The position numbers and the translations under genes were made by a program. A stretch of 43,607 nucleotides of DNA from positions 1 to 43,607 of the forward strand of contig JAPOQZ010000135.1 of NCBI GenBank assembly GCA_026710435.1, in the 5' to 3' direction. Position 1 is the stretch's first letter. Every line of letters begins with the position of its first letter. The stretch comes from a bacterium. GTDB lineage: Bacteria > Actinomycetota > Acidimicrobiia > Spongiisociales > Spongiisociaceae. Of the stretch, positions 1-8,215 are shown piece after piece. Under the pieces are notes generated by a model, which was given only the letters and a program-made list of their open reading frames with translations, ran no database searches and had not been told where the DNA came from.

Positions 1-167
1 CTAGGGCCTGTTAACACAAGTCTCCACCACATACAGATTGTTGGTTAACAGATAGTAAGGGGCAAACACGATACGAGTCTTGAGGCGATCCTTCCAAACG
101 AGGATCGTAGTCGTTTCTTAACCAATGCATACTATCTTGTGCCTCTTGTAGTGTGAACAGGCCCTAG
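1..167. mobile_element. MITE-like element, CTAG flanks, 13-bp terminal inverted repeats
   Basis: Bases 5-163 are bounded by CTAG on both sides (1-4 and 164-167). The ends are inverted repeats: GGCCTGTTAACAC on the left, and GGCCTGTTCACAC when the right end is read on the other strand. The interior is much more AT-rich than its surroundings and has no open frame of useful length. This fits a non-autonomous element moved by a transposase encoded elsewhere. CTAG target duplication and this type of end are reminiscent of IS5-family (IS427-like) elements, which is inference. It is unrelated in sequence to the 99-bp elements elsewhere in the window. Confidence 0.6.
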
Positions 168-196
168 AGATTCTAAGCGCTGTCACCCGACGCGCA

Positions 197-390
197 GTCG
201 TTACGGTACCGCGGGTCGCGGGTTGGTCTATGGGTCGGCGGTGGGATATGGCGCCGCAAGCGGCGTCTATGGCAAGGACTCGCCGACGAAGGCGTACCCA
301 CCAGGGTATGTCGAGGAGGCAGGACGCAGCCAGAGGCATCGAAGACGGTCCAGAGCGCGCCGCCCGCAACGCAGACCAACCGCTATCAAA
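197..390. repeat. Dispersed repeat B, copy 1 (longer form)
   Basis: Bases 197-255 match 31981-32040 at roughly 50 of 60 positions, and 352-390 match 32052-32090. Copy 1 carries about 95 extra bases between the two matching blocks. The repeat lies just upstream of the cation transporter here and just upstream of a VOC gene in the other copy. No convincing coding frame or RNA fold was recognised. It could be mobile-element debris or a shared upstream element. Confidence 0.5.
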
Positions 391-416
391 CCAGCTTCGG
401 GGACACGCGGTCCGTC

Positions 417-1355
417 ATGTCTGCGGCGAAGTGGGCTCGAGCCTCGTACACTGCGGTCATGGCAGCTCAAGGATCACGCTTCGCGGTTCTAGCCGCGCTG
501 GTCGCCAACTCGCTTATAGCGGTGGCGAAGTTCATCGCCGCCGCAATGACAGGATCGGCGGCGATGCTGGCCGAGGCGATCCACTCCGTAGCAGACTCCA
601 GCAATCAGGGGATGTTGCTGTGGGGTATGGCGGTCTCGAAGCGGCAGGGAGGCACCACCCATCCATTCGGCCGGGGCAAGGAGGTCTACTTCTGGAGCTT
701 CATGGTGGCGGTGATGCTGTTCGTCGGCGGCTCTGTGTTCTCAATCCAGCACGGTATCAGCGCGCTCCGTCACCCTCATGAGGTCGCGAACTTCGGAATC
801 TCGGTCGCGGTCCTCGGAGGCGCCCTCGTCTTCGAGTCCTTCTCGTACGTGGTGGCTATCAAGGAGTTCAACCGGGCACGCGGGTCGCGCTCGCTGTGGC
901 GATCGGTCCGCGAGACGAAAGACGCCGCCCTGCTAGTGATCCTCTTCGAGGACAGCGCGGCTGTGGCCGGCCTGGTGGGCGCCCTCGCCGGGGTGATCGC
1001 CTCCCACCTGACCGGCGATCCCATCTGGGATGCCGTGGCATCCATCTTCATCGGGGTGCTGCTGGCCATAGTGGCATTCTTCCTGGCCTTCGAGACGAAG
1101 GGCTTGTTGATAGGCGAGGCGGCCGGACGCCGGGACCGGGCCGCCATCCGAGCCCGGGTTCTCGCCCATCGCAACGTCGAGCAGGTAGACCGGCTGCTTA
1201 CCATGCAGATGGGCCCGGAGGAGATTCTCGTGAACCTGGACGTGGAGTTGGTCGACGGTCTATCGGGCGATGAGGTCAGCCAGACCATCGAAGACCTCGA
1301 AGGCGCTATCCGCACCGCCGTTCCCACCGCCAGGAACATCTTCGTGGAAGCGTGA
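417..1355 (+). CDS. Cation diffusion facilitator (CDF) family transporter
   Basis: A 312-residue inner-membrane protein of the CDF family, which exports divalent metal cations such as Zn2+ in exchange for protons. Five or six hydrophobic segments occupy roughly residues 20-225. The second carries HSVAD at 56-60 followed by SSNQ, the usual CDF metal site. The fifth carries FEDSAA near 177-182, the ZnT9-like variant in which the first His is replaced by Glu. A soluble C-terminal domain ends the protein. Met15 (base 459) is a plausible alternative start because residues 1-14 look non-family. The last codons overlap thrB by 4 nt (GTGA), so the two are probably co-translated. The exact metal is unknown. 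Confidence 0.9.
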   Translation: MSAAKWARASYTAVMAAQGSRFAVLAALVANSLIAVAKFIAAAMTGSAAMLAEAIHSVADSSNQGMLLWGMAVSKRQGGTTHPFGRGKEVYFWSFMVAVMLFVGGSVFSIQHGISALRHPHEVANFGISVAVLGGALVFESFSYVVAIKEFNRARGSRSLWRSVRETKDAALLVILFEDSAAVAGLVGALAGVIASHLTGDPIWDAVASIFIGVLLAIVAFFLAFETKGLLIGEAAGRRDRAAIRARVLAHRNVEQVDRLLTMQMGPEEILVNLDVELVDGLSGDEVSQTIEDLEGAIRTAVPTARNIFVEA

Positions 1356-2209
1356 CCCGGTCAGTGACGAGCGCATCCGCCCCGGCATCCTCAGCCAACC
1401 TCGGTCCCGGCTTCGATACGCTCGCTCTGGCCCTCGACCTCAGGTGCGAGGTGCGAGCCGAACCCGCATCCTCATGGTCGATCCGCCACCAGGGTCCCGA
1501 GCCCTATCTGGGAAGGCAGGAGGATGACGCGATCCTGGCGGCGGCCCGCAAGGTCAGCAGGCAGCCGTTGCGGGTGGAGGTGTCGAACCGCATACCCCTA
1601 TGCAGGGGGCTTGGTTCGAGCGCAGCCGCCTACGCCGCCGGCGCGCTGGCAGCTCTGCGGGCCAACGGCAACGACCCCGGCCATGACGACCTGTTCCAAT
1701 GCGTGAGGGAACTCGAGGGACATCCGGACAACGCGGCAGCCGCGGTCTACGGCGGACTGGTGGCCGTCGTGGATGGCTCGGTGATCCACCCCCCACTGTC
1801 GTCCAAGCTCGTTCCGGTGGTGGCGGCGCCGGGCTTCGAGCTGAGGACGAAGGACTCCCGTAAGGTAATCCCCAGGTCGGTTCCTGTGGAGGCAACCGTG
1901 CGCACCATAGGCCGGGTGGCAGCACTGCTGGAAGGATTGCGCACCGGGTCCCCTGACTTGCTGGACCTAGCCGGAGGCGACGAGATCCACGAGGCACCCC
2001 GCACCGCTCACAGTCCTCACACGGGGACGTTGATTACCGCAGCTCTCGAAGCCGGAGCCCTGCACGCCTGCCTATCGGGTGCTGGACCTTCCGTTCTGTG
2101 CCTTACAGACAAGGGTGACGCAGCGTCGCTCGTTGAATCCCTCCGGGACGCGGTGGGACCCGGCGGAAGAGTGATGATCCTGCGGCCCGATGCTGTCGGC
2201 GCCCGCTAA
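1352..2209 (+). CDS. thrB: Homoserine kinase
   Basis: GHMP-family kinase that phosphorylates L-homoserine with ATP on the threonine branch of aspartate-derived amino acid synthesis; cytoplasmic. At 285 residues it is normal for ThrB. The N-terminal PASSANLGPGFD motif is at 11-22, the phosphate-binding PLCRGLGSSAAA loop is near 83-93, and the C-terminal SGAGPS motif is near 245-250. The GTG start overlaps the transporter's stop codon. No threonine synthase or homoserine dehydrogenase lies in the window, so the pathway partners are elsewhere. The stop codon is followed immediately by a CTAG hairpin element at 2210-2316. Confidence 0.93.
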   Translation: MTRSVTSASAPASSANLGPGFDTLALALDLRCEVRAEPASSWSIRHQGPEPYLGRQEDDAILAAARKVSRQPLRVEVSNRIPLCRGLGSSAAAYAAGALAALRANGNDPGHDDLFQCVRELEGHPDNAAAAVYGGLVAVVDGSVIHPPLSSKLVPVVAAPGFELRTKDSRKVIPRSVPVEATVRTIGRVAALLEGLRTGSPDLLDLAGGDEIHEAPRTAHSPHTGTLITAALEAGALHACLSGAGPSVLCLTDKGDAASLVESLRDAVGPGGRVMILRPDAVGAR

Positions 2210-2316
2210 CTAGGAGGGTACTGAGCAATCCTCCAGCGGCCTGCCAATCGCCGACAAAATGCCTGGGTCGGCGGGTGGCAGGCCCGAGCAATCGTCATTG
2301 TTCAGCACCCTCCTAG
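2210..2316. mobile_element. 99-bp CTAG MITE, copy 1 (3' of thrB)
   Basis: Element 2214-2312 is flanked by CTAG at 2210-2213 and 2313-2316. Its ends are inverted repeats of the form GAGGGTRCTGARCAAT. Internally a second inverted repeat (GGCCTGCC with GGCAGGCC) would let the whole unit fold into a long hairpin. Read on the minus strand it is about 90% identical to the copy at 24113-24211. It has no coding capacity, so it is non-autonomous. It inserted one base after the thrB stop codon and may now act as the 3' end of that transcript. Confidence 0.78.
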
Positions 2317-2337
2317 GGCACCTTCACGCTGAGGATC

Positions 2338-2430
2338 TCAGCGCTTCTTCTTGTGACGGTTCGCCTTGATCCGTTTGCGGTACTTGTGCTTGCTCATCTT
2401 TTTGCGGCGCTTCTTTATCAGCGAGCCCAT
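2338..2430 (-). CDS. 30S ribosomal protein bS22 (AURKAIP1/COX24 domain), 30 aa
   Basis: The translation begins MGSLIKKRRKKMSKHKYRKR and ends HKKKR after 30 residues. This matches the very short, very basic actinobacterial bS22 proteins (typically MGSVIKKRRKRMSKKKHRK...), which bind 16S rRNA in the small subunit. Start ATG at 2430 was chosen because family members begin MGS. An in-frame ATG two codons upstream exists, and an AAGGA-like ribosome binding site lies about 7-11 nt upstream of the chosen start. The gene is too short for ordinary ORF cut-offs. It faces thrB convergently, with the MITE between them. It supports an actinobacterial origin. Confidence 0.88.
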   Translation of the reverse strand: MGSLIKKRRKKMSKHKYRKRIKANRHKKKR

Positions 2431-2547
2431 GCACATCCTTGTTCGGCCGGAAAACACAATTGTCGCCGGTGTTGCTCCAAGCCGCAAACCCGGAGAGCGC
2501 CACCCGCTCGGATCGGGTGGGTCACACCTACCAGCAACGGTGAGCGG

Positions 2548-3891
2548 TCACGACCGTAGAGAGAAGAGCCGGGTGAGTTGCCGGATGTCGTCCAGTTCTT
2601 CGAGAGAACGCAGGAGGGCAAGCATGTCCCGGGCCTGCGATCCCCCGACCACAGCCGAGGCATTGCGAAGGAACTTGGCCTCCAGTTGCTCCCCGCTCAT
2701 CGGGTTTCGAGGGCTGCCGAGGTAGTCCTCGCGCCTGATCCTGCCCGTGTACGTCCTTCCTCTCGCAGAAATCGCCACCTCGTTCACGTAAGGGCTCTCG
2801 GAGGTCTCCAGGCGGACCCGGCGGGCCAGGTGGCGGCGGACGGGATCGGCCAGGCTCTCCGGGTCAAGCCAGCCGGGACCGGCCGGATGGCCGAGGATCA
2901 CGTTGGCAATGGCCCACGGCACGCATCCGAGCGCTTCCCAGGCTGTGTCGGGTTCCGGGTCGATGAAGACACTGTCGGGGTCGTTGTAGACGGCGCTGCC
3001 GCGAAAGACCACCGTGTCGATCGAGCCGGGATCGATACTGTGCTCAGAGACCAAACGCTCGGCCAGTTGCATACCGCCCATGAAGCCGTAGCTACCGATC
3101 CAGGGTTTGAAGTTGAGTTCGCTGGTCAGGTAGTAGTAGGGCGACGGCGAGGCTCGTAGGGAACCCAGGTCGTAGATGTCGGATGCGCCGTGGTCGAGTA
3201 TGTCCGCTGGGCCTCCCGAACCCGCGGCGACCAGCAGGGCCGACTGGACCCCGATCTGGCAGCTCCAAAGGTTGTGCTGGCTGTTGGTCCAACCGAGACG
3301 GGGCGTCAGGTAGATGTGGTTCATGTCGGCAGGGACCATCGTCCAGGAGAGTCCGATCACCAGGTTGGTGGCGGCGGCGTCGAGTCCCAGCATCCGGGCG
3401 GCTACCAAGGCGGGGTTGACGATGAGATGGCGACGGAAATGGGCTGGGAACAGATGTATGAGCGGTCTGGTGTCGGCGAGGTTGCGGGCAAAGCGCCCGT
3501 TCAACTCGTAGCTCACTGCGATAGCGGTGATCACGTCCCGGCCCGACCCTCCCCCACGCTCGGCCATCGCCACGGCGGTCTGGCCAATCGGGGAAAAGGC
3601 GTGGACCCCGGGACCGGATTCTTCGAAGTCGGAATGTGATGCCATCTCCGCGTTCACGCCGGCCGCCAAGCCGGCCGACACCCTGGCGCCGCTGCCTACC
3701 AGGGTTGCCTCAGGCAGGCCCCCTACCTGCGTGGCGAAACCGATCAGCGGCCGGTCCAGGAACCTGTGCGCCAGGAGCGCCACACCGATGTCATCCATCA
3801 GGGCCCGCTTGACGATCGATACCGCGCCTGATGGAAGGCCCTCGAAGTCAGCCCCGGCAACCTCCGCCGCCAGCTGTTGGGTAATGCTCAT
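2548..3891 (-). CDS. MmgE/PrpD family protein (paralogue 1)
   Basis: A 447-residue cytoplasmic protein of the MmgE/PrpD family. Characterised members include 2-methylcitrate dehydratase, cis-aconitate decarboxylase and iminodisuccinate epimerase. It shares with the two other copies in this window (10062-11393 and 42037-43368) a SDFEESGPGVH block near residue 87, a YELNGRF block near 128, and a C-terminal beta-rich half. Start ATG at 3891 has a GGAGGG ribosome site 5 nt upstream. No other 2-methylcitrate cycle gene (prpB, prpC, acnB-like) is adjacent, so propionate metabolism is not supported. The substrate is unknown, probably an imported small acid. Confidence 0.85.
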   Translation of the reverse strand: MSITQQLAAEVAGADFEGLPSGAVSIVKRALMDDIGVALLAHRFLDRPLIGFATQVGGLPEATLVGSGARVSAGLAAGVNAEMASHSDFEESGPGVHAFSPIGQTAVAMAERGGGSGRDVITAIAVSYELNGRFARNLADTRPLIHLFPAHFRRHLIVNPALVAARMLGLDAAATNLVIGLSWTMVPADMNHIYLTPRLGWTNSQHNLWSCQIGVQSALLVAAGSGGPADILDHGASDIYDLGSLRASPSPYYYLTSELNFKPWIGSYGFMGGMQLAERLVSEHSIDPGSIDTVVFRGSAVYNDPDSVFIDPEPDTAWEALGCVPWAIANVILGHPAGPGWLDPESLADPVRRHLARRVRLETSESPYVNEVAISARGRTYTGRIRREDYLGSPRNPMSGEQLEAKFLRNASAVVGGSQARDMLALLRSLEELDDIRQLTRLFSLRS

Positions 3892-4057
3892 CCAAGCCCT
3901 CCAGAATCCGTGGCCCTATGGCCAGGGTATACGGGAGACGGAGGCCGGCGAAGCCGGTAGCACCCCACGAATATAGGAGAAACACCAGGCACCAAACCCT
4001 GCGCCCGGCGGGCCTACGGCGATCCCCTCTCGTGCTCTGCTTCCGGTCGTGAGCGGG

Positions 4058-5233
4058 CTACCCGGTCAGAGTGGCCATAAGCTCATCGAGTGTCGACAGC
4101 CAGAGCACCGCTACAACGGGTTCTGACTCGGTTCGCAGGTTCCGATGACGGGTGAGAACCTGAATCTTCCGCCGAGCCCGGAGCTGCTCAGCGAGTGGAG
4201 GTTTCCAGATCTCGAAGTCCAGGAGGGAGCCGACACTCAGTCGTTGGCGGCGACGGCTGAGGCCTTTGCTACTGGTGCCAAGTTCCGTCCGGTCCGACTC
4301 CGACTGCATGTAGGTCGCCAGCCAGCGCGCGTCCAAGTCAGCAGCGTGAGTCTGGAACGTCGGAAGTTCGCCGGAAACGAAGAAGCCGTCGAACTCCGTC
4401 GGAACGTGAGCGTAGGCACCATCGAAGGCAAGGTTCTTGGAGTAGATGAACTGGCCGGCACTGACGCGGTTCAGCGTCGTGGCCGAGGTCCGGGAACCGT
4501 CGATCGATCCCTTCCGAAAGACGCCTCGGCCAGAGCGGCGGAGCCCGAGGTTTGGATACGTCTTCGTCGGATCGACCGGCACCGGGTGAGCAACTTGCTC
4601 CATCAGACGGCGTAGCGGGGCCTTCGTCCAGCCTCGTGCTTTCTTCTCCGGCTCGGAGAGATCGGGTCTCGACGCAAGAGCGACGGCAGCAGCCTCGCTC
4701 AGTTCCTTCGCCCGCTTTGCGCTCGCATCCAGAGCCTCGACCTTCTGTCTGTAGAAGGTCAGTGTTTGGCCTGCTTCCCGTTGGCTATCGATATCCGGAA
4801 TCGGAAGCCGGATCTCTAGAAACCGGCCGGCGTGGACCCGCTCGCGAAAAGTTCCGGGATTCCCATGTCCGGACGCGACCCGCTGCCAGAACTCGGGCCA
4901 CGCACACAGGTACGAGAGGAACCGCGCGTCGAGCTCCCCCTCTAGCGGTGAGAACGTCAGGAACTCGGGAGAAAGGTGGAACCCATCGAACTCGGGAGGT
5001 ACAACAGCGATCGCTCCCTTGAAGGCCTGTGGCCTGCTCACTACCAGACGGCCTGCTCGGAGGCGATGCAGCTTCTTGTAGCTTGTGCCGAACCCCGCGA
5101 GGTCGTTCTTCTTGAACAGCCCGCGTCCAGAGTTGTACACACCCGCCAGCGGATACCGAGCGGTCGCATCCACCTGGACCGGATCGACGTCGAGAGTGAG
5201 AACCTCGCGGAGCCGGCGGTCTCCGACGCTCAC
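4058..5233 (-). CDS. hsdS: Type I restriction-modification specificity subunit (HsdS)
   Basis: The 391-residue DNA-recognition subunit. It is built from two similar halves: target-recognition domain 1 at about 5-150, a helical spacer at about 150-200, and target-recognition domain 2 at about 205-365. Both halves repeat the pattern SGRGxFxK, then VPxEFDGFxxSxE, then LDARxL, so this is an internal duplication. The GTG start overlaps the hsdM stop by 4 nt (GTGA), so translation is coupled. The lower GC and more mixed codon use than the catabolic genes suggest transfer. No hsdR lies within the window, so methylation without cleavage, or a distant R gene, is possible. Confidence 0.85.
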   Translation of the reverse strand: MSVGDRRLREVLTLDVDPVQVDATARYPLAGVYNSGRGLFKKNDLAGFGTSYKKLHRLRAGRLVVSRPQAFKGAIAVVPPEFDGFHLSPEFLTFSPLEGELDARFLSYLCAWPEFWQRVASGHGNPGTFRERVHAGRFLEIRLPIPDIDSQREAGQTLTFYRQKVEALDASAKRAKELSEAAAVALASRPDLSEPEKKARGWTKAPLRRLMEQVAHPVPVDPTKTYPNLGLRRSGRGVFRKGSIDGSRTSATTLNRVSAGQFIYSKNLAFDGAYAHVPTEFDGFFVSGELPTFQTHAADLDARWLATYMQSESDRTELGTSSKGLSRRRQRLSVGSLLDFEIWKPPLAEQLRARRKIQVLTRHRNLRTESEPVVAVLWLSTLDELMATLTG

Positions 5234-6729
5234 GCCTGGAGCCCCTGTTCGAGGCTCTTCAGGAGCCGAAGTATCTCCGCTTCTACTTCTATGAGCTCGC
5301 CGAGCAGTTCCGCCGGCGGCCGATGAGCGAGATCATGCGGCTGGTTCGGGTTCCGGAAGTCCAGATTGAAGTCCGCGGACTTGATCGACTCGATCAGCAC
5401 TCGCCACGCAAACTCATCCTCGACCCTGTTCTTCCACCAAGCACGGCACCTGTCGAACTCCTCGAAGCTGACCGGCATGGTCTTCGTGTACTTCTTCCGT
5501 CCCTCGGGTGGGCGAATCTCGTAGAACCAGGTCTCTCTCGTGCGCCCGGTCTTCTCGAAGAAGAGCAGGTTGAGTGGGATCGCGGTGGAGGGCTCGAGCA
5601 CGCCCTTCGGCAACCTGACCACGGTGTGCAGATTGCACTCCTGCAGAAGCTGCTGCTTGATGCGGGCACCGACACGATTCCCGAAGATCACCCTATCCGG
5701 TACGACAATCGCGCACCGGCCACGATGCGTCAGCAGCCGGACCACGAGTTGGATGAAGAGCCATTCTGTCTCCGCTGTCCGCATGTCGGTTGGGAAGTTG
5801 TCCTGAATCCGCCCCTCCACGATGCCACCGAATGGGGGATTCGTGATGATGACGTCGGCTTGATCAGTGCGGCGGATCTCTGTGATCGGCTTGGCCAACG
5901 CATCGCCTCGGATCAGATTCGGTTCGCCGACCTCGTGGAGGAACATGTTCATCATCCCGAAGAGATACGCGAGGGCACTCTTCTCGACGCCGCGCAGGTT
6001 CTCCTGGAGCCTCTGAAGCTCCTCTGGCGTTCCGACCCAGGGGCGGAGGTATTCCAGGGCTTCGACCAGAAACCCTCCGGTGCCGCAAGCCGGATCGAGT
6101 ATCACCTCACCGGGTTGGGGGGCGACCTGCTCCACCATGAAGCGAATGACCGGCCGGGGAGTGTAGAAAACCCCTGATCCACGGGCGGCATAGTGCGCGT
6201 CCAGAAGCATCGTTTCGTAGAGATGGGCCATCGTGTTGACGTCGTCGGACGACGCAAAGTCGATCTCGTTGATGTTGTCGATGACGACGCGAAGCAGATG
6301 GCCGGAGAACATCCCGTTGTTGATCTCCTTGAAGACCGAACTCACGGCGGTGCGGGAATCGTGGCTCCCCGTCCCGGCCAAGCCTCGGAGGTACGGCAGT
6401 AGTCCCGGCCGGCGTTCCCTCCGATCATCGGTGAATTCTGTCTCGATGAAGGAGATCAGCGAGTCTCCGGTCCGGCCGTTCGGATCGTCGGCCCAATCAC
6501 GCCAGCGATACGGCGCGTCGATGACTGGTCGGAACTCGGCGTCGGCGGTCTCGCGGTTCTGCTCCAGGCTATCGAAGGCCTTGAGGAACAGCAGCCACGC
6601 AAGTTGCGAAATCCTGTCGAGATCGCCGTTCAGTCCGACGTCCCTACGCATGGCATCGTGCGCGGCCCCGACGGCAGTTACGAGTTTCGCATGAGGTGTG
6701 GTCTTGGCGATTGTCTTCTTCTGGGCCAT
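5230..6729 (-). CDS. hsdM: Type I restriction-modification DNA methyltransferase subunit (HsdM)
   Basis: An N6-adenine DNA methyltransferase that uses S-adenosylmethionine and works with HsdS. The protein has 499 residues. The helical HsdM N-terminal domain spans about 12-165, the SAM-binding motif LDPACGTGGF lies at 211-220, and the catalytic NPPF lies at 297-300. I chose ATG 6729 (MAQKKT) rather than a longer frame starting at 6864, because those 45 upstream codons overlap the tail of abiEii in another frame and look unlike the family. The start lies one base after the remnant abiEii stop, consistent with insertion of hsdMS beside, or co-transcription with, an AbiE module. Confidence 0.88.
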   Translation of the reverse strand: MAQKKTIAKTTPHAKLVTAVGAAHDAMRRDVGLNGDLDRISQLAWLLFLKAFDSLEQNRETADAEFRPVIDAPYRWRDWADDPNGRTGDSLISFIETEFTDDRRERRPGLLPYLRGLAGTGSHDSRTAVSSVFKEINNGMFSGHLLRVVIDNINEIDFASSDDVNTMAHLYETMLLDAHYAARGSGVFYTPRPVIRFMVEQVAPQPGEVILDPACGTGGFLVEALEYLRPWVGTPEELQRLQENLRGVEKSALAYLFGMMNMFLHEVGEPNLIRGDALAKPITEIRRTDQADVIITNPPFGGIVEGRIQDNFPTDMRTAETEWLFIQLVVRLLTHRGRCAIVVPDRVIFGNRVGARIKQQLLQECNLHTVVRLPKGVLEPSTAIPLNLLFFEKTGRTRETWFYEIRPPEGRKKYTKTMPVSFEEFDRCRAWWKNRVEDEFAWRVLIESIKSADFNLDFRNPNQPHDLAHRPPAELLGELIEVEAEILRLLKSLEQGLQA

Positions 6730-6730
6730 G

Positions 6731-7287
6731 TCAGTTTCCCCGTACGTCGAGTTTGATCCACCAGGATCGGATGAGGCTGAAGGCGCTGGGTAGGGAGTCG
6801 GCCTGGACATCGAGGTCTTCGACGAGCGACGCGTAGTCACTGGTCCATCCACGCGGCGGATCACTCAGGTCACCTGGAAGTTCGTGCGTTGCGCGTTGCA
6901 GGAAGGTGGTCCGTACTGCCGAACGACAGCGATCATCGTCCAGGTAATCGTTCTCGAGAAGTAGAACCAGGTCGACGAGATCTCGTACCCGAGTGCTACG
7001 TCGGTCGCCGTAGGAGCGGGTCAGAGACGATCACCTTCGATGCCGTCTTCTCGCAGACCAAGATCGAGGTCCATCGATGCCCGTGCCCGACTACCCAGCC
7101 TAACGTCGAGGGCAAGGCCCCCTTTCACTACCCACGTACCTGGCTCGGCCAAGTCCAGACGGACAACGATTCGCTCATGCATCACCCGCCGTCGAAGCCG
7201 CTCAACGCTGATGCCGGACTCCTGGGACTGGTTACGAAGGCGCTGGTCGAGTGCCGCACGCAGTGCTGCCGGGGTACTGTAGGGCAT
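6731..7287 (-). pseudogene. AbiEii nucleotidyltransferase toxin, internally deleted and frameshifted
   Basis: The intact start (ATG 7287, overlapping the abiEi stop as TGATG) encodes 88 residues, including the nucleotidyltransferase signature GGLALDVRLG...SMDLDLG, then stops at 7021. In the next frame, from about 7025 down to a TGA at 6731-6733, the sequence continues with LTRSYGDRRSTRVRDLVDLV and a typical AbiEii C-terminus. Intact AbiEii proteins are around 280-300 residues, whereas the two parts here total about 185. The simplest reading is a central deletion of roughly 100 codons with a frame change. The toxin should be inactive. A short N-terminal fragment could still be made. Confidence 0.75.
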
Positions 7288-7880
7288 CAGAGGCCGAGCC
7301 TCCCGAGAGCCTGCTCGATGCGCAGGGCGGCTTTGAGGTCCACGGCCTCGGCTCGCTCGCGGAGCCGTCGGGGTGTAAGCAGACCGATGTCCTGAGCCTC
7401 CTCGATCGCACGCCCGAGTTGGTCGCTGTCCGCGCCGGCGGCAGCGACGTCGACCAGTGACCTGACCGGTCTTGTCACTCGAAACCCTTCTCGGTTCTCG
7501 ATGTCCGCTCGATCCAGGTCGGCTGTATGAATCACCGCGCCAACCGCGCGCTTGGAGAAGGCCCTCGGTGCGGTCAGGTGGACCCGAGCCGGGTTGAACT
7601 CGCCGATCCCGTGGACGTCGAGTGCGGACTCGTGGGAAACGACCGCTCGGCCTCCAGCCCACAGCGTCCAGCGAACCAGCTCGTCGTGTGCGCCCACCGG
7701 CCACGCGAAGAGCCGGTATAGACCTCGATCGACCCGGACCCAGTTACCCTGTTGCGCGTGGTAGTGCTGCGCTTGGTAGGAGTAGCCGATCTCCCGCGCT
7801 TGGGCAGCGGTGAAGTATCCCCCCTGCATTACGGCAAGCTGGAAGAGCCCTCTACGGAGATCCTGGCGGCTGGTACGCAT
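7287..7880 (-). CDS. abiEi: AbiEi antitoxin family protein
   Basis: The 197-residue antitoxin and autorepressor of a type IV AbiE toxin-antitoxin pair. An N-terminal winged-helix domain (about 1-60, with FTAAQAREIGYS followed by WVRVDRGLYRL) binds DNA. The C-terminal domain (about 65-195, with VVSHESALDVHGI and TRPVRSLVDVA) is typical of the family. The gene appears intact although its toxin partner downstream is broken, so it may persist as a solitary repressor. The upstream region is AT-rich and holds a run of 13-bp direct repeats at 7974-8070. The start is supported by GAGGA about 6 nt upstream. Confidence 0.85.
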   Translation of the reverse strand: MRTSRQDLRRGLFQLAVMQGGYFTAAQAREIGYSYQAQHYHAQQGNWVRVDRGLYRLFAWPVGAHDELVRWTLWAGGRAVVSHESALDVHGIGEFNPARVHLTAPRAFSKRAVGAVIHTADLDRADIENREGFRVTRPVRSLVDVAAAGADSDQLGRAIEEAQDIGLLTPRRLRERAEAVDLKAALRIEQALGRLGL

Positions 7881-7973
7881 TTTTCCTCAACTGAAACTTG
7901 ATTTTTAAGAATAGACTATTCAAAACCTTAAGTATTTATTGAGTATATCTGGACAGGCTCCGAAGAATCAATG

Positions 7974-8070
7974 TAGGAATCAAAAGTAGGAATCAAAAGT
8001 AGGAATCAAAAGTAGGAATCAAAAGTAGGAATCAAAAGTTGGAATCAAAAGTTGGAATCAAAAGTTGGAA
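7974..8070. repeat. Tandem array of seven 13-bp repeats (iteron-like)
   Basis: Seven perfectly spaced 13-bp units start at 7974, 7987, 8000, 8013, 8026, 8039 and 8052. Five read TAGGAATCAAAAG and the last two read TTGGAATCAAAAG; a truncated eighth unit starts at 8065. There are no spacers, so it is not a CRISPR. The 335-bp gap between abiEi and the permease gene (7881-8215) contains this array, an AT-rich stretch at 7881-7973, and at 8170-8183 a short match to the right end of dispersed repeat A. Function unknown: a protein-binding array or slippage product. Confidence 0.9.
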
Positions 8071-8215
8071 GATTCTCGCCCGTTCCCGTCCACCGCCCGC
8101 AGCCGAGGGTGTCTCGGTCAGCAGCCTGCTAACGGCTACCCATTCGCTCGGACAGGCGCCGCGCATTGAGAATCGGGGCTAACCTGGATGCACCGAACCA
8201 GCAGAAGGTGCTCCG

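Noticed and set aside
2210..2316. Simple rho-independent terminator after thrB
   Set aside because: The hairpin is part of a CTAG-flanked repeated element and lacks a T-run, so a mobile element is the better call even if it now affects transcript ends.
2548..3891. prpD of a 2-methylcitrate cycle
   Set aside because: No methylcitrate synthase or aconitase-like gene is near, and three paralogues occur in different contexts; only the family name is supported.
5323..6177. 284-codon plus-strand open frame over hsdM
   Set aside because: hsdM has all methyltransferase motifs on the minus strand; the plus-strand frame has none.
7974..8070. CRISPR array
   Set aside because: The 13-bp units are back to back with no spacers and there are no cas genes in the window.
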